From contig NC_092571.1 in assembly GCF_037975245.1 (NCBI RefSeq), positions 2,462,501 through 2,526,500 of the forward strand: a DNA stretch of 64,000 nt. Direction: 5' to 3'. Shown here in pieces: positions 1 through 11,960 of this stretch. A model generated the notes under the pieces. That model did no database searches. It was not told where the DNA came from and saw nothing but the letters and a program-made list of their open reading frames with translations. The first letter of the stretch is position 1, and each line of letters starts with the position of its first letter. A program made the position numbers and the translations under genes. This stretch comes from Apostichopus japonicus. Its lineage: Eukaryota > Echinodermata > Holothuroidea > Aspidochirotida > Stichopodidae.

Positions 1-3000
1 AATATTAAAATCCTTTCATGTAACTCTATGCTATGCTTTAATGTTTTGTACACACACACACACACAACCTCCCCCCCACCCCCCCAACACACACACACAA
101 ACACCCACCATGCACAGAGAAAGGGGGGGGGAGAAATGGAAAGGGTTGTGTAATCCCAAAATGAAGGATTGGCGCCTTGACAAGTCAATGTAATGTGATT
201 TTGTTTGTCGAAATTCTTCTCCAGGAAGTTTTAATTGATATCAACATCAGCACAGCAGAGGGGTAACAAATGTGCCAAGACTATGCTGAGATGTGACCTA
301 GTTTCTTTGCCATGAATGTTTCAGAGAATGTACAAACCTCTGCAGATCTCATGTGACCTCTGACACTTTGTTCTACTGTCTCAGTTTTGATCTTTCTAAA
401 TGCACATAGCAATAAAGGAATTTCGGTGATTTGAATTTCTCTTGAAATCCCTTTCCCTTCCGGGTGTTATCGGAATGAATTTATCGTGGTGCTCTCACTG
501 GTTTGTATACGAGTTGTGTGAGATTCTGTGGCTTCCGACTGGCATGACCAAGAAAGAAATGGCTATATTTATGTATATGTATATGTAGGTTATTTGCATC
601 AATTGAGAGATGGATAGCTCACCTGCTAGAGAATAGAACCTGTGGTCACTGATTTACCGCTCATTCTAGCCCAAAAATTCCCTTGCTCTTTGAAAATTGC
701 TTGATAAATTTTCCCATTCAAACAAAAACTATTTACACTAGGGTTTGGAATTTTTTGTTATTGTTTCTCATTTGAAACTGGTTTGTGTACATCTGCACTG
801 TTATCTAGCACTATAGTCTGAATTTCCTCTGTGTTCTTAAATTGACGCACAGATCGGCAAAATGACCAAGTATTTCCAAAAAACAAAAATTAAACAGGAA
901 AGTATTTGAGAAAGAAAAAGCAATAATTGGTCCAGAAAATGAGAAAATCCAAGTGTCCAGTTATATGATGATGTCGATATATGCCGATGTCAATTATGAG
1001 ATCAAATTTCCGAAATGACCAGAATAATTTCCTGTTTTAAATGAGAAAAGGAAGCGAAATTTTCCAAACAACTAGTTTAATGATGTCATGGGGTTCAGAG
1101 TGACCAACTTTTATCCCACAAAATTACAAAAACACAAAACTAGATTATTATGTTGTCAGGGAGATGAAATAGTTGTAATTAATAAATTGTCGTTGGGTTA
1201 AAAATTTCAAATGGGATAATTTTTTTGGAAAGTACTGAATTTTTGTGACATACCATCAGCACTGTACTTTGAGGTGAATATGAAATGGGAGACCAACCCA
1301 AAAAATGGAAAAAGAAGTTGTTACCTTTAATTCACCAAACTTGATCGGTGCTAGTGTTTGATGAAGTTTAAGATGTAACCTTCAAACATTGGTAATATTA
1401 TAAAAGAATAAAATGTTACATTTGTAAAATAAATTCTTTGGATTAGATGAAAAGGTGTGTGATACTCCAATGGAGAATACATCAAAGCAGTTGTAACCAC
1501 ATAGATTTCTTTGGGAGTATCCAATTACCTACCAATATTTTTTTTAGTTTTCTTGGTCAGAGTTTGTGCAAAGTTAAATTAAGCCAAGTTTCCCAGCACA
1601 AATACAGATACATTCAAGTGCTGAAAATTACACATCATTAGTAACTGTGTTCTGTGTCTTTGAGGTGACAATTTCTCTTTCACAACTTTCCAAAGGTCCA
1701 CACTTTTCTGGGTTAGAGAACCTCTTTCCTACTGTGAGGGAATGTTAACACTAAACTGCATTCAATGTAAGAAAACAATTTGATATGATTGCAAAAAACA
1801 CAAAAAAAAAAATTTGGGGGGGGGGGCCATCTAAGCACCCATAATTATACAAGAATAGACCTCTTCCCCAGGACAGTGTTGGATAAAAAAATGTCCACAT
1901 CTTCAGTAATGCACCCCCCTCCCCCTCCCTTCCCCCCCACGTAGAAATTCTTGCCTTCAAGCCTGACAGTCCCTTTAATGCTAGTCTATACATACCTATG
2001 GTTATTTAAGATGTGCATCAGTGATTTTTTTACAATACAACCTGTTTGGTATATGCATATATGTATAATAACCTCAGCACCCAGTACGTGCAAATCATTG
2101 GAGTTCATAGGATGCTTTACCAGAAACAATTCTCTACCGATTGGCCATGTTAATTGTCATGTTTCACTGGAAATAGGCTTGTGGTATCCTGGAAAGCGAT
2201 GAGCTTCCCGGAGTGACTGCCAGCTCGTCTCTCCACGTGATATTTGGCACCTTCTCCATGTCACGTTTTGCTATGAGCGACTGTTTTGATAGAGATGTTT
2301 AGACAACATTGGGGATGTGATCTGGGATTTGGATCAAGCAATTCTCTTAGGAAACAATGAATTGAATTTCTTTGCTAACACAAAATAATTAACGACTGGA
2401 GGCTGACGATTTATTAGTCGGAAGTCGGGAAATGGTAAAGTTGATGATATAAAGCTCAGACAGGTTAAAGAAGGGGCTTCCCCGATCATACTTAACATCA
2501 TTCTGTATTCCGTCCGACTTTCGACATGCTGAAAACGGCCAAACCCCAATTTACAAAAGGTACATTCCACTGCTTCCAAGTTAATTTCAGGGTGCTAAAC
2601 TATCACTGTTGAGAGAGAGAATGAATCCATACATATTGGCGGCAGTGAAACAAACGCTACTTGAAATAATGTTAACCGGGGATCGTTATTTGACTGTCTG
2701 GCGTATTAGGGAAGCATTGGCGATGACCCTTGTCACAGAAAACTTGTCGATTTTATCACCACAGGAAATAATCCGAAGATGGTGTTGCCTATATCAGCAG
2801 ACATATTGGCCCCTATTATGGAGAACGAAGAAAAAAATGTGAAATCCACTGAAATTTTGGGTGAATTAGACTTTATCTATAGCTATTAGGTGTGTGACAT
2901 CCTGTTAAAGTGTGACATTATTCGAAAGATTATAGAGGTAGATCGAAATATCAGAGATGCCATAGATCTTGTCCCACCTGCGTTTCACTGTTCATGCAAC

Positions 3001-5313
3001 AGGCTAGCTTTCATTTTGACACTATTTCATATCAAAAATAATTCAAATGTATGGAATAATATTTAGCCCTGTGATATATTAATCTTTGTCTTCTGGTTGT
3101 CCTAGATAACCAAAGTTTTTATTGGTCTTCTGGTTGGCCTACATGACCAAAGTTTGTAGTGGTCTTCTGGCTGTCCTAGATGACCAAAGGTTTTTGCGGT
3201 CATCTGGTGGTCCGAGATGACCAAAGTTTTTAATGGTCTTCGGATAGTTTTACTTGCCCAAAGTTTGTGTTCTATTCACCAAACCTACACATCTCCCTTA
3301 CAGTGTACATATTGGTCATTCTTTGCTATTTTTTACAACATTTATATTCAGACACCCAAATTTGCTGTTTGGACAACCAACATGTAAAACCTGGTAATAG
3401 TCTGAAGGACAACCAGAAAAATCAAATCCTTAAAAAATGTTGTCCTGTGCTACAGTGTGCATGCAGATTTATAATGCAAATACAGATAAGCTTGTTATGC
3501 AATAACAACATTTCCATTCACTTCAAATAGTGATTATTATGTCATTATTAAAAATTTTACAAAAATGACAAAGAAAGAATACTCAAATCATTGTAAATGC
3601 CAACAAATTCCTTTCTTAAAAATATGCAAGTTAAAGCTTAAAAGTAATTATTTTTGGACAAAAACATAATGGTTATCTTTTGAAATTTTGTACCAAAGTG
3701 AATAATCCCTGATCATCCCTGGTGTAACAATACGGTAAATTAGCATTTCTTAGAATCATAATGCGATTAATTAGCATTTCTTAGTATTTTTTTATACAAT
3801 ATCATATATACCCCCTCCACCCATATGCTTCCTTCTCTTTTTGTATATACTCTCGTTTCAGTAAATAGTACAACGTTCACAAATTCTAAATTGTTAAGAA
3901 CAGATCAATGTGCACACAATTATCCTAGCCAAAATGCTCAGAAAATGACCATGCTCGTGGATATATCCCTGATTCATAAACGTAACCTTCTAATGTAATA
4001 CAACCATTACATGAATTTTGAAATTTTACATAAATATCTGAAAATTCAAGATATACAGTAGATCTTGGGTTTTGTCAATTAAATTATGGCCCTAAGCAAT
4101 GGATTACCATATTTCTCATAATGCCACAGCTGCTGTTAAATGTACCACAATTAAAACAATATATATATTTATTTACAAATATTTTAAATACAGTGCAAAA
4201 TTAAATACTCAAATATTACATTTTTTTTTACATTTTTTTTATTGGTCCCTGGTGTTTTTTATATCTCCTCAATTAATTCAAAGTATTGAAAAATTCAAGT
4301 TTGTTAAAACTGCAAACTTCTTTGACCTATTCTGTGTGAATTCATTTTTGGTCTGTTTTATTGTATATTAAACAAGCTGTCGCCTGCTGTAGTGAAGTGA
4401 TCATTCATACAGAGAAAAATGTTCAAAAAAGAATAAAGGTACTTGAACAAATAACCAGATCAAATTTACACCTTGTAATGGAAATGTGAGAAACGCAGAA
4501 AGATTCTATGATATATAGCCTTTTGTAGAAACATTGCTTTCTATGTTTAAAATGTGTGAAGTCTATGTGCTTATTTCACCAGATTTACACCAGTTAGTAC
4601 GTACTATCACTCAAATATTATTATTTGTGGGGTAGCATTGCATGGATGCATCAATCACCCTTCATATATATTTATATGGCATATACCATACAGTATGTAT
4701 ATATGGACTACCACAACTGGTTGATTTCAAGTATAGACTACACTAAAGTAAATTTTCGGTCAAAATATCCCTTTCCCTTGGCTTTTTCAGTTCCCTTGCA
4801 ATGTCATCTGGATAACCTTAAAGTAGTTCTACAGGTCAAAACATATTGTTCATGTCTTATCTGCTTCCTTTTCCGTCACGGATTAGCTCACATTTAGATC
4901 CTTCAATAGAAATACAAGGATTTATGCGCACATCATTTGATACGTGGCACCGTGACTCGATTTCCCCTCCAAAAACATAAAGAGATAATAATTTGAGCAA
5001 TAAGTTAGTAATAAGTTAAGGAAGTTGATCGTCATTCATGTGCTGGGGTAGTTCTGTAATTTTGCGATAGTAGTAGTATTTGGTATACTTCGTAAATATG
5101 CCATTCAGAACCTAATTTTCCTCAATATGGTTAAGGTTATCCATATACCAGACCTGTATCATTTCTACTGTACAAAACTATTATACATATATGTGTCTTT
5201 CTTACCTTAGATAGTGCTATGGACTGTATGTTCAGTGACTGCATGGAAGCATGCATGCCCTGTACATGTATTCAAATTTTACCAAAATTGTTACAAATGA
5301 TACAATTAAACGA
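1..5313. other. Non-coding stretch with small repeats
   Basis: No ORF here looks like a gene: the longest are under 95 codons, with no recognisable domain or splice context. A CA/C-rich microsatellite lies at about 51-115 and a purine tract near 121-140. A 41-42 bp degenerate tandem repeat is listed separately at 3088-3260. The rest is AT-rich sequence with no supportable feature. Confidence 0.6.
3088..3260. repeat. Minisatellite, ~41 bp x 4
   Basis: Four diverged copies each contain a core like GGTCTTCTGGTTGTCCTAGA followed by TGACCAAAGTTT. GGTCNTCTGG and GACCAAAG are partly complementary, so each unit could form a small hairpin. No coding potential is seen. Confidence 0.75.
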
Positions 5314-5552
5314 TGTATATTGCGTGTCCTCTGTATTGTGTTTCCCACATATTGTGTGTCCGTATATTGTGTGTCTTGTATTGTGTGTGCCCTCTATATT
5401 GTGTTTCCCATATATTGTGTGTCTGTATATATATTGTGTGTCTTGTATTGTGTGTGCCCTCTATATTGTTTGTCCCGTATATTGTGTGTCCGTATGTTGT
5501 GTGTCTTGTATTGTGTGTGCCCTCAATATTGTGTGTCCGATATGTTGTGTCC
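5314..5552. repeat. TATTGTGTGTCC minisatellite
   Basis: Imperfect tandem repeats of a short word (TATTGTGTGTC followed by CGTA, TTG or GCCCTCTA) form a higher-order unit of roughly 50-80 bp. The array is open in several frames on both strands only because the word lacks stops, giving apparent cysteine/valine-rich peptides. I treat those as artefacts. Confidence 0.85.
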
Positions 5553-5787
5553 CAATTCTTTCTTTCTTGCAAGGGGTGTGTATTAATACTGTATATCAGT
5601 TTTCTTCTTAAGTGTATATCTTAGAGTTAACGTTTTTCAACACAGTAGGAGATTGAAGTTTGACATCTATAACAACATCGTTAGATACTGTATCCGCCCA
5701 GTTTCCCTGATCTCCCATTTGAATTATTAGTTGACTGTCTTGAGATACTTGTTCCTCAGTATGACGTTACCTTTCCAACTCATGCAG

Positions 5788-5793
5788 TTTATT
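5788..5793 (-). promoter_or_regulatory. Candidate polyadenylation signal AATAAA for the C1q-like gene
   Basis: TTTATT on the plus strand reads AATAAA on the minus strand, about 19 bases after the TGA of the collagen-C1q ORF. If used, the 3' UTR would be only about 35-50 nt. The call rests on the motif and its position. Confidence 0.4.
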
Positions 5794-5811
5794 TCACAGC
5801 TGTGCGCCTCG

Positions 5812-6597
5812 TCATGTCTTAAATAGCATATAGCCAGAGAAGGTAGTGTAGCGGTTGTCATTGCTGTTAAGTTCATTTCCCTGGTCCAGCTGCAGCCAAA
5901 CCCTCTCACCTTGGGCCAGTTCCAGAATGGCGCTGTTGCTGGCCGTGTCGTAGGCGTCGCTCGTGCCATAGTCGTAGACGCTGACCTGCATTTCTCCCTC
6001 CTTCATGAGTTTGACGTAAGGGCTCTTGGTGACCGCAGCTCGATGGACGTTCATCATGAATACATAGGCACCGTCAGCGGGGGCCGTGAACATACCGGTG
6101 TCCCCATCGAAGTAACCCCCTATGTTCGTGAGGACGTCGTCGTAGACGACCACCTTGTCCGAACTCCTGGGTGCCCTTATAGTCTGGGTCACCGCAGCAG
6201 AGAAGGCTGCCTTCACCATGACTGCTTCCATACCCTCACCGGTCGGTCCTCTGTCACCAGCTCTCCCATCAAGGCCCGGTGTCCCTGCTGGTCCCATCGG
6301 TCCTTGCTCACCCTTGGGACCCGGTTCTCCTCTTGCACCGCTGCCAGCACCAACACCACCACCACCACCACCGCATCCTGCCATGCAGCAGGTACCGTGG
6401 TTACCGGGTATCCCCGGTATACCAGGAGATCCAGGGTTCCCCGCTGGACCAGGGGCCCCTGGTGGTCCTTGCACTACCCCACATGTTTTGACATCGTTTT
6501 TACCATTTAATATTATCGAGCCCATCTCGTCGGCACAAAGAACGCGGCCGTAAAGCCCGGCAAGGAGAAGAAATGCAGAAATCCTTAGTCCCTCCAT
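5812..6597 (-). CDS. Secreted collagen-like C1q-domain protein (C1q/TNF superfamily)
   Basis: This 261-residue ORF starts at an ATG directly before a hydrophobic signal peptide (about residues 1-22, cleavage likely near LCA|DE). A Cys at 39 is followed by Gly-X-Y triplets (about 44-67), a Cys- and Gly-rich interruption (Cys 70, 71, 75, then a run of Gly), a second Gly-X-Y run (about 90-121), and a C1q globular domain (about 128-261). C1q hallmarks are AFSAAV at the start, GAYVF near 177-180 and FSGYMLF at the end. Family members trimerise through the collagen stem and act outside the cell as pattern-recognition or adipokine-like molecules; the ligand here cannot be told. The coding region is uninterrupted, while a 5' UTR intron remains possible. 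The order signal-collagen-C1q is seen directly; an immune role is inference. Orthology to a named vertebrate C1QTNF is not claimed. Confidence 0.9.
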   Translation of the reverse strand: MEGLRISAFLLLAGLYGRVLCADEMGSIILNGKNDVKTCGVVQGPPGAPGPAGNPGSPGIPGIPGNHGTCCMAGCGGGGGGVGAGSGARGEPGPKGEQGPMGPAGTPGLDGRAGDRGPTGEGMEAVMVKAAFSAAVTQTIRAPRSSDKVVVYDDVLTNIGGYFDGDTGMFTAPADGAYVFMMNVHRAAVTKSPYVKLMKEGEMQVSVYDYGTSDAYDTASNSAILELAQGERVWLQLDQGNELNSNDNRYTTFSGYMLFKT

Positions 6598-9500
6598 CCT
6601 ATCAAAGTCCTACCTCCTTCTTCGTCTTAAAGAAACGATAAGAAATTCCGGGCGGAACTTGTTAAAATGGTTCCAGGAAGGATGTCGCTTTAATGCATCT
6701 AGAGTGAAAGTTATCAAATCTCATACGGAATGTCACTTCCTGGAATAACAATTTAGATCCTTTTTGATAGAAAGTTTGTTTTAAATGACCCTAGAACAGC
6801 ACAATTGCACCAGTGATAAAAATCAGAACAATGTCCACTTTTTTTGTCCCAAAAACTTCTCATCAGGTTTTCCACTTTTTTTGTCCCAAAAACTTCTCCA
6901 AAGCTCATCAGGTTTTCTCGTGTTTGAAATTGGGACCCCACAGCAAGATGTCAACAGCTGTATATAACCCAAATGGGGCTTTTTTTTTCTTTCTTTTTTT
7001 TACAGTGTTTTACAAAAGATGTGGAAGAAAACCTCTTGAATTTCCTGAAGTTTTTAAAAGTCTCTTTGGCATTCCTTCCTTTGGGAAGAACTTAGGTTGT
7101 TAGTGTCTTTTGAATTGGACAGAGACACTCACGACCATTCAACAGGTCATGAAATTTCTGATAAACAAATATTTTCAAAAGGACCTGAAAGTTGTGTTTT
7201 CTTTACTGGCTATTTGATGGTTGTCCCACTCGAGTGAACTTGGTATTGTTGGATGGTTATCTAACCTGAGGGCATTTCTCTCGAAAAAATTTCCGTTGGT
7301 TCCCTTTATCTTCTGGAAAGAGAGAGGGTTTCCTGTTGGTGTTATATTTCCGACAGTGTAACGACTTCCAGTCTGTGAGTCTGTAATTTACGGCAGCGTG
7401 AGTTTTTGGGAAACCAAATTCTGCCAGAGAAAATGAAAAGACCAAAAAAAAATCAAACAATGAATTTATATGCATGATACACAATTACAGGAAGATATCA
7501 TACATAAGTATACATTTCAACATGCTTTGGTGAAGATGTATTTCTCTGACTTTTATCAGCTCTTGGACATTTTATTTTCGAATTATGCCATTGATTGTCA
7601 TTTAGCCTCTGAAGAAGATCCTGCTAGGATCCAAACGTCAGGCTGACTTACTTTTACACATTCTATTACACAGGCTCTCTAGTGGATAAGTAGTTTGCTA
7701 ACAGTTTTATTTTATTTTGATTTTCGAATTATCTCCTTGAAATTTCCGGCTAATTTTTATATCATTGAAATTTAGCAAAGTTTAGATTCACTTCTAACGA
7801 AGGTTTGCGACGGAAATTAATAGATAATATTCTATTTATGTTTATATTTATATTCTTCAAGATTAATAAGCTAGTTTAAGATACATTTGATTCAAAAGTT
7901 CATATTAACGCTCTATTTCCCCAATTTCTAGCTTTCAAAAAAGTTAAATTTTGGGATCATCCCAATCCTATCTCTCCACCTGACTCTTGTATTTACCCGT
8001 TTCTGGCATTTAATGGAATTTATAGGTCATTTTTTGGGCAGGCAGTAGGTCCACATGAATTTAAAAGATACCGATCCGTAGGCGAAATGTACTGCAGTTG
8101 TGTTTTACCTGAAGTCTTTATGTAGGGCAGACAGCCGAAAGTCAAGTGCCTGTTGTTTATGCAGTGATTAATCTTAACATGACCCTATTACCCCGGAGGT
8201 AAGCTAGTTCCGTGAGGGTTACACTTGTTCATTAATTGTCCATTGTGACTTACGGCCAAGGTGAACCAGTTTCACGGTTTTCATACAACTACAAAAATTG
8301 TTTAGAGATTAAAGGGTGTGAAGACTCGCGCACAAAGAAACGTCTCATGCCGGTAATCTGACCTAGTTTCAAATGAGGTGTAACAGAAGTGTTAGACACC
8401 ACCATCATCGATCCCAGAAAATACACACACGCCTTGCTACCGTCAGTAATTAGACACTAGTGTACAGTCAATGCATACAGCTATGGTCAATATCCACAAC
8501 ACAGCGTACATACAGTAGCAGCGATGGACATCTCAGGTCTAGATGAAAGATAACAAGGTATCACGTTTCATTACTGTCTGCATTTTGTAGCGACAAGAAG
8601 AAAACGTCATTTGCAAGCAACAGAAAGTTAACTTTTTCAGAGCGCGGCACGCGGTTTGGGGCGAGTCTTCAATGCCTTTAAATATTTGCTAGACGAGATC
8701 AAAGTAATAACTGTTAAAACAGTTTGAAGTACATGAGTTGATATACCAACTATGGTTTGACAAAGGATTTGACTCTTTAAAGTTTTCTCTCTCGTCCAAA
8801 AGATAAAATGAACTTGTAATTTTATTGCCAGTCAAAAATGTTAAAGCCAGTAAAATCTTAGTCGCAATTCTTTATGATTTAATTATCCTCTTTGCTTTTT
8901 TTCTATTAATAACTCTGTCTTATCTGTTTTTGTTTGTATTTGGTTTTTCTAAATGAGTGTACCTTTGATATCGCAACCCCCTTTATTGTATCGTTTTATA
9001 TTGAACATATATATAGATACAAAAAACAAGCTGAACAAAATAAACAGCAAACTTGCTTTATAAAATACTTTTTATCTTTACAGTTATTGTTTATTCGTTC
9101 ACCTACCATTGAACTCATTACAATTCCCAACATTCAGAACACTTGACGATCATCAGTAATTAGACACACTGCTGTTTGATCTACCGTTTACTAATTACTT
9201 TCATCCAGTTAACGGACATTTCTACAGAAACCTTTGTAATTATCTATAACATTAAGTATCGTATGTACAGTATATTGATTTTGCATTCTGAAACTGGTAT
9301 GTGAACCATTTTTCCAGATATTTGTCCTCTTTACGAAGGAACTTTCCACTAGGAAAATCCGGGTCTATATAATTAGGTAGAGAGGATGCCGTTATTACAG
9401 TCGACGTCTGTCAATGGACAAACCAATAGATCTATTTTTCCAAATTTCCTATCCTGTTTTTTTTGTTTTTTTTTTTTTGGTGGCCCGATCGATCGTTCTT

Positions 9501-10865
9501 GATAATATGTATCTGTTATAATTTCATGTTTGTATACTCAAATTCATCCCTGGGCAAAGTAGGATCTGACCTTGTTTCGTCATGTTTTCGAGGCCAGATT
9601 TAAAGCCAAGTGCCATTAGCCGTTTCCTTAAGGGACGTATTAGGTATTTTGATTCTTCCTCATTACAAATACACAGCTTTGGTGACTTGGTCACATCTCC
9701 GGTAATATATATAGCACACTCATGATCTGGTATTTTGTGGACCCTGTCTGAAAATACTTCCCTTATAAACTCTTGTAACTGCAAAGACCTGATATATAAC
9801 TGAATATAGGCCGCAAGTAGACCCTATGGTAGGCAAGCATACGTGTATGTATACATACATATACACTGGTAGTCGACATTATGTTTTGTGTAGTATCGAG
9901 TCATAAATGTCAAGACAAGAATTTTTCTCAGCAAAGTTTCTACCCAGGGAATAATTTAGTGTTCACATTTTTTTTGCAATATTTTCTGAATCTATGCAGT
10001 ATTATTCAGAATAAATGTGGTGAGCAAGGATCCTTGTGTGAATTGTTCCATCAAATGAACATGAAATAGTTCAGTAATCAATGATTCTAGAATTTGCCCA
10101 GACAATTTCATAATTACGACATCAGACTACTGAGTAAGTCAGAAATTTTCAAAGAATTTTTTTCGTTACAAATTCCTTCAATCACCCGAATTGCAAAATT
10201 GACTAAATCAAGCTAAAAAACAGCAAATTGTAGTGCAAATTTAGTGTAAAAATTGGTTTTACCAAAAGTATGACAAACGGGCTGCTTTAATGTCATCGGT
10301 AAAACCGTAGGAGAATACATAAAAACATTAGTATAATAACATTCATATACAAACAAAGTGAAGTTTGTTTATTCTTTTAATGTGGTTTGTTTGATTTTTG
10401 GTTTGCTCCACCCACCCAAAGATGACAAGCACTCGATGATGTTTCCTCTATAATTATTTTCCCAATACTGATTGGAAGACAAGTTTAACTTCAGAGTGCA
10501 CTTTTGTGTGTGACCATGGGAACTTATGGATTACTGATGTAATATTATTAATGGTTCAATAGCACTTATCTTTCCCTGATAATGATCACAACCTAGGTAA
10601 TACATAGTGTATACTCGGGTCAAATTTATTAGTTTTGGTTTATCGGGGATTACGAGTTGCGGTCTGTATACATCGATGAATGCCAACGAAAATAAATATT
10701 TGACTTAAAAAAAAAAAAAAAAAATTAAGCAAAACTGAATGTGGAAATTGTCAACAACTTACTGAAACTGTAAAGATGTTATTGAGTTCAACTGTATACA
10801 GAAACACGCCAGCGACCATAGGAATACCAAGTCGTGCTCTGCCAACTGAGCCATTGATCAGCACC
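6598..10865. other. Intergenic or intronic sequence without a supportable gene
   Basis: This span includes a two-copy ~50 bp duplication at about 6834-6923 (CACTTTTTTTGTCCCAAAAA core), one dispersed GAAGAAGATCCTGCTAGGAT motif (listed separately), and T or A homopolymers near 9456-9480 and 10707-10724. An 86-codon minus-strand ORF at 9524-9784 has no recognised domain and no splice context, so it is not called. Confidence 0.5.
7605..7709 (+). repeat. Dispersed hairpin motif, solo copy
   Basis: The copy contains TAGCCTCTGAAGAAGATCC, a TGCTA loop, GGATC, CAAACGTCAGGCTGAC and a tail running through TTACACA to CTCTCTAGTGGATAAG. GATCC/GGATC form a 5-bp stem; GTCA-GGC-TGAC forms a second small stem. 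Related copies occur at 31571-31612 and 41484-41545 (plus) and at 31358-31398 and 41182-41272 (minus). This one has no inverted partner nearby. Confidence 0.8.
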
Positions 10866-11960
10866 AATCTACTGTCTATTAAGCTCTATATATTTACAGA
10901 GCTTCCTTCCTTACCTGTGTCCTCACAACATTTACAGTGTAAAATGTTACATACTACAGTATGTTAAAACTATATATTTACAAAGGTTCCTTTGATGTAG
11001 TCTGTGTCCTCACAACATATGTGTACAATGTTACATACTACTGTGTATTAAGCTCTATATATTTACAGTGGTTCCTTTCTTACCTGTGACCTCACAACAT
11101 ATACAGTGTACAATGTTACATACTACCGTCTATTAAGCTCTATATATTTACAGAGATTCCTTGCATACCTGTGTCCTCACAACATATACAGTGTAAAATG
11201 TTCATGTATACTGCTGTGTAAAAGCTTTATATGTTTACAACGGTTCCTTTCTTACCTGTGTCCTCACAACATATACAGTGTACAATGTTACATACTACTG
11301 TCTATTAAGCTCTATATATTTACAGAGCTTCCTTCCTTACCTGTGTCCTCACAACATTTACAGTGTAAAATGTTATATACTACAGTATGTTAAAACTATA
11401 TATTTACAAAGGTTCCTTTGATGTAGTCTGTGTCCTCACAACATATGTGTACAATGTTACATACTACTGTGTATTAAGCTCTATATATTTACAGTGGTTC
11501 CTTTCTTACCTGTGACCTCACAACATATACAGTGTACAATGTTACATACTACTGTATATTAAACTATATATTTACAGAGCTTCCTTTCTTACCTGTGCCC
11601 TCACAACATATACAGTGTACAATGTTACATAATACTGTCTACTAAGCTCTATATATTTACAGAGATTCCTTTCTTACAGGTGTCCTCACAACATATACAG
11701 TGTACAATGTTACATACTACTGTATATTAAACTATATATATTTACACAGCTTCCTTTCATACAGTCTGTGTCCTCACAACATACACAGTGTACAATGTTA
11801 CATACTACTGTCTATTAAACTATATATTTACAGAGATTCCTTTCATACCTGTGTCCTCACAACATATATTGTACAGTGTACAATGTTACATACTACTCTC
11901 AGAGCTTACTCTCTTACCTGTGTCCTCACAACATATACGTACAATGTTATAAATTCTACC
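10866..11960. repeat. ~85 bp tandem satellite with 426-bp higher-order unit
   Basis: About 13 copies of a unit contain CTATATATTTACAGAG, CCTTTCTTACCTGTGTCCTC, ACAACATATACAGTG and TACAATGTTACATACTACTG. The first five units recur 426 bp later with the same variant pattern (for example the GATGTAGTCTG variant at ~10993 and ~11419), so a five-unit block was duplicated. ORFs inside are by-products. Confidence 0.9.

Noticed and set aside
5911-6553. Plus-strand ORFs of 132-199 codons opposite the C1q gene
   Set aside because: They are antisense shadows of the Gly-X-Y and C1q codons, Pro-rich because Gly codons read as Pro on the other strand.
9524-9784. 86-codon minus-strand ORF with mixed, protein-like composition
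   Set aside because: No domain, splice signals or neighbours support it. It could be a stray exon, but the evidence is too thin to call.
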